Positions 6,883 through 8,986 of a stretch of 8,986 nucleotides of DNA are shown piece by piece. The position numbers were made by a program, and so were the translations under genes. The notes below the pieces were generated by a model. It ran no database searches, was not told where the DNA came from, and saw only the letters and a list, made by a program, of their open reading frames with translations. Source of the stretch: an uncultured Dechloromonas sp. (GTDB lineage Bacteria > Pseudomonadota > Gammaproteobacteria > Burkholderiales > Rhodocyclaceae); NCBI GenBank assembly GCA_937996725.1, contig CALKUR010000072.1, positions 1 to 8,986 of the forward strand, given 5' to 3'. The stretch's first letter is position 1; each line of letters starts with the position of its first letter.

Positions 6883-8387
6883 TTGCGCGTGGCCCGGATA
6901 CGTAAACGGAAGCCAGCTTCTTCCCAGATGACGCTTTCGTCATGTAGCGCTGCGGTGGTCATCGGGTTTTCGGCAAGCCAGGCCGCGGGAAGTTGTAGCG
7001 TAAATCCATTGACGGTTTCCCGTGCCAGCAGCTCAGGCGTATCCACACCTTCCAAACGGGAGCGGTGGAGAATCGATGCCAGTCGCAACGCCAGAATCTG
7101 ACGCCAGGCGACATCCTCACGGTTGAGGCCCTCTACCTTATTCAGCTTGCCACGATGGCACAGCACCAAGAGCGCTAGACGCGCCTGATCCATCCGAGAG
7201 AAGCCTGGCATATCGGCATAACTCAAAATATAGGCACCATGCTTGTGATACCCCGTGTGGGCGATAGATAAACCTACCTCATGAAGACTCGCCGCCCAGT
7301 CAATAAACTGGGTATCGCGCTCAAGCTCTTCCGACTTGCGGAGTTTCAGACCCATCAAGCCTTCAAAGATCTTCAGTGCCGTCTCAGATACGCGCTCGGC
7401 CTGACCAGACTCGACCTGATAACGCCGTTTGAAGTTTTTGACGGTTGCGGCACGCATATCGTGATGATGGAAACGTCCCAGTAAATCGTAAAGTACGCCA
7501 AGGCGGAGGGCGCCATCGGCATAGGTCAGATGATCAATGTTCAGCGTATCAAGAATCGCCGACATGATCGCCACACCCCCGGTCAACACAGGGATACGAT
7601 CCGGCTTGATGCCATCGAGCGGCAATGCTTCCATCCGTTTATACCGGAGCATCAATGCACATAGCCGGTCCAAACCCTGACGCGTAATGCCCGCCAATCC
7701 ATTCGGATTCAAATCATTCTGTTCGAGAATTTCGGCAATGGCCTTGGCTGTGCCCGATGAACCGATCGCTTCGCCCCACCCGGTTTTTTGATAGGTATGG
7801 GCGATCAGCGACACCTCTTTCGCCGCAGCCATTTGTGCTTCATTCATGCGCTTGCGGTCGATATGTCCATCCGGGAAATAGCGCAACGAGTAACTAACGC
7901 AGCCCATGAAGAGCGATTCCAGACAGAGCGGCTTCATACCCTCACCGATGATGAACTCTGTCGAGCCACCTCCAATGTCAAATACCAGACGCTTCTCGTC
8001 GGATGCCGGTAAGGAATGCACAGCACCGATATAAATCAACCGGGCTTCTTCACGGCCAGCGATAATTTCGATGGGAAAGCCTAATGCCGCTTCAGCCTCA
8101 CGCAAAAACGGCGTGGCATTCTTGGCCACCCGCAGCGCATTCGTCGCCACGGCACGCACTGCCTCTGGCGGCAAACCGCGAATACGTTCACCAAAACGCG
8201 ACAACGCATCCAATGCACGCTCTTGTGACGCGCGATCCAGGCTCTTATCCGCCTGCAGCCCCGATGCCAGACGCACCGACTCCTTAAGCGAGTCCAGCGT
8301 ATAGATCTGGTCGTCGACGACCCGACCTACTTCAAGGCGGAAGCTATTCGAACCCAAGTCAACGGCAGCGATCGATTCGTATTGCAT
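6879..8387 (-). CDS. ppx: Exopolyphosphatase (Ppx/GppA family)
   Basis: Ppx removes terminal phosphates from long polyphosphate chains. Some family members also convert pppGpp to ppGpp, and sequence alone does not separate the two activities. The 502-aa length fits full-length Ppx (E. coli 513) and includes the C-terminal helical domains. Visible motifs are the phosphate-1 loop AVDLGSNSFRL (8-18), ATNALR (81-86), GREEARLIYIGA (111-122) with the catalytic Glu, the phosphate-2 loop FDIGGGSTEFIIG (136-148), and SSGTAKA further on. The HD-like C-terminal region has LHEVGLSIAHTGYHKHGAYIL-type residues followed by MPGFSR. The start ATG (8385-8387) is preceded by AGGAAG ten nt upstream, overlapping the end of ppk2. 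Six nt separate it from the ppk2 stop, and its own stop overlaps the next gene by 4 nt. It is probably the second gene of a polyphosphate operon. Confidence 0.96.
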   Translation of the reverse strand: MQYESIAAVDLGSNSFRLEVGRVVDDQIYTLDSLKESVRLASGLQADKSLDRASQERALDALSRFGERIRGLPPEAVRAVATNALRVAKNATPFLREAEAALGFPIEIIAGREEARLIYIGAVHSLPASDEKRLVFDIGGGSTEFIIGEGMKPLCLESLFMGCVSYSLRYFPDGHIDRKRMNEAQMAAAKEVSLIAHTYQKTGWGEAIGSSGTAKAIAEILEQNDLNPNGLAGITRQGLDRLCALMLRYKRMEALPLDGIKPDRIPVLTGGVAIMSAILDTLNIDHLTYADGALRLGVLYDLLGRFHHHDMRAATVKNFKRRYQVESGQAERVSETALKIFEGLMGLKLRKSEELERDTQFIDWAASLHEVGLSIAHTGYHKHGAYILSYADMPGFSRMDQARLALLVLCHRGKLNKVEGLNREDVAWRQILALRLASILHRSRLEGVDTPELLARETVNGFTLQLPAAWLAENPMTTAALHDESVIWEEAGFRLRIRATRK

Positions 8388-8393
8388 GCAATA

Positions 8394-8986
8394 TCAACTT
8401 CCTGAGTAGTAATCCGGAACGAGCATCGGTTCCGGTACAGGGTGACGGACATAGTCCGGATTATGTTGGCGTTCGGGCAGCGTTACTGGCTCGTGGCCGA
8501 TGTCGGCATACGGCACTTGCGACAAGAGATGACGAATACAGTTCAAGCGAGCCAGCTTCTTGTCATTACCGGGCACTACCCACCAGGGAGCTTCCGGAAT
8601 ATTAGTCCGATCCAACATGTCTTCTTTGGCACGCGTGTAATCCTCCCATCGCCGGCGACTCTCCAGATCCATGGGACTGAGCTTCCACTGCTTGAGAGGA
8701 TCGTGGATGCGCGCGAGAAAACGGGCATGCTGTTCGTCGTCCGTGATGGAGAACCAGTATTTCACCAACTGGATTCCGCTGCGCACCAGCATTTTTTCGA
8801 ACTCGGGCACAGAGCGAAAGAATTCCTCGTACTCGTCGTCCGAGCAAAACCCCATGACACGCTCGACACCCGCCCGGTTGTACCAACTGCGGTCAAACAG
8901 CACGATCTCGCCGGCTGCGGGCAAGTGCGCCACATAGCGTTGAAAGTACCATTGCGTCTTTTCACGGTCATTGGGTGCCGGCAATG
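8394..8986 (-). CDS. ppk2: Polyphosphate kinase 2, class I (5' end off right edge)
   Basis: PPK2 transfers phosphate between inorganic polyphosphate and nucleoside diphosphates. Class I enzymes mainly use polyphosphate to make GTP or ATP. The visible 197 codons cover the C-terminal two thirds of a family that usually runs about 250-300 aa. Seen near the edge is LPAPNDREKTQWYFQRYV, a segment internal to the family, so the leftmost codon is not a start and the Walker A lies beyond the window. The Walker B-like block follows: EIVLFDRSWYNRAGVE, with the conserved Asp-Arg. Next come KYWFSITDDEQ, the lid region RIHDPLKQWKLSPMD, and the C-terminal EAPWWVVPGNDKKLARLNCIRHLL. All are hallmark PPK2 segments without changes that I can see. 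It lies 6 nt upstream of ppx on the same strand. Confidence 0.95.
   Translation of the reverse strand, partial: LPAPNDREKTQWYFQRYVAHLPAAGEIVLFDRSWYNRAGVERVMGFCSDDEYEEFFRSVPEFEKMLVRSGIQLVKYWFSITDDEQHARFLARIHDPLKQWKLSPMDLESRRRWEDYTRAKEDMLDRTNIPEAPWWVVPGNDKKLARLNCIRHLLSQVPYADIGHEPVTLPERQHNPDYVRHPVPEPMLVPDYYSGS
8397..8402 (-). promoter_or_regulatory. Shine-Dalgarno for ppx, overlapping the ppk2 3' end
   Basis: On the minus strand AGGAAG, within CAGGAAGTTGATATTGCATG, lies just before the ppk2 TGA and 9-10 nt before the ppx ATG. It fixes the ppx start and places ppk2 and ppx in a tight translational arrangement. Confidence 0.55.

Noticed and set aside
8982..8984. TTG as the start of ppk2
   Set aside because: The Leu is internal to a conserved PPK2 segment (LPAPNDRE) and the Walker A must lie upstream, so the gene is simply cut by the window edge.

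Overview
The window looks like a stretch of core chromosome from a betaproteobacterium. The order smc-zipA, the gamma/beta-type SMC, the short single-domain QueF and the form of the ZipA C-terminal start ('WVDAIATLRF') all fit that class. A more precise placement is not supported. The DNA is moderately GC-rich by eye. I saw no mobile elements, CRISPR arrays, tRNAs or rRNAs. Coding density is very high: the longest gene-free stretch is the roughly 123-bp smc/queF divergent intergenic region (3891-4013).

Layout: (1) On the minus strand from 3890 down to the left edge, smc (chromosome condensation ATPase) overlaps the start of zipA (FtsZ-ring membrane anchor) by 4 nt; zipA runs off the left end. 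(2) Divergently, on the plus strand, queF (queuosine precursor reductase, 4014-4433) is followed by a small secreted protein (4470-4838) that resembles the C-terminal domain of bacterial surface-antigen lipoproteins. (3) Converging on it from the right is a compact minus-strand unit read in the order ppk2 (5' end off the window), ppx, a CbiM-like ECF-type membrane protein (COG3235 type), and a NorM-type MATE efflux transporter.

The right-hand unit is the most suggestive part. A class I polyphosphate kinase 2 sits 6 nt upstream of an exopolyphosphatase. The exopolyphosphatase overlaps the permease-like gene by 4 nt (GTGA), and that gene ends 4 nt before the MATE gene. The four genes are therefore probably co-transcribed. 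PPK2 interconverts polyphosphate and nucleotides, PPX hydrolyses polyphosphate, and the two membrane proteins may tie this to ion or drug traffic; that last link is inference only. Everything else is ordinary housekeeping, and I do not see a clear undescribed system.
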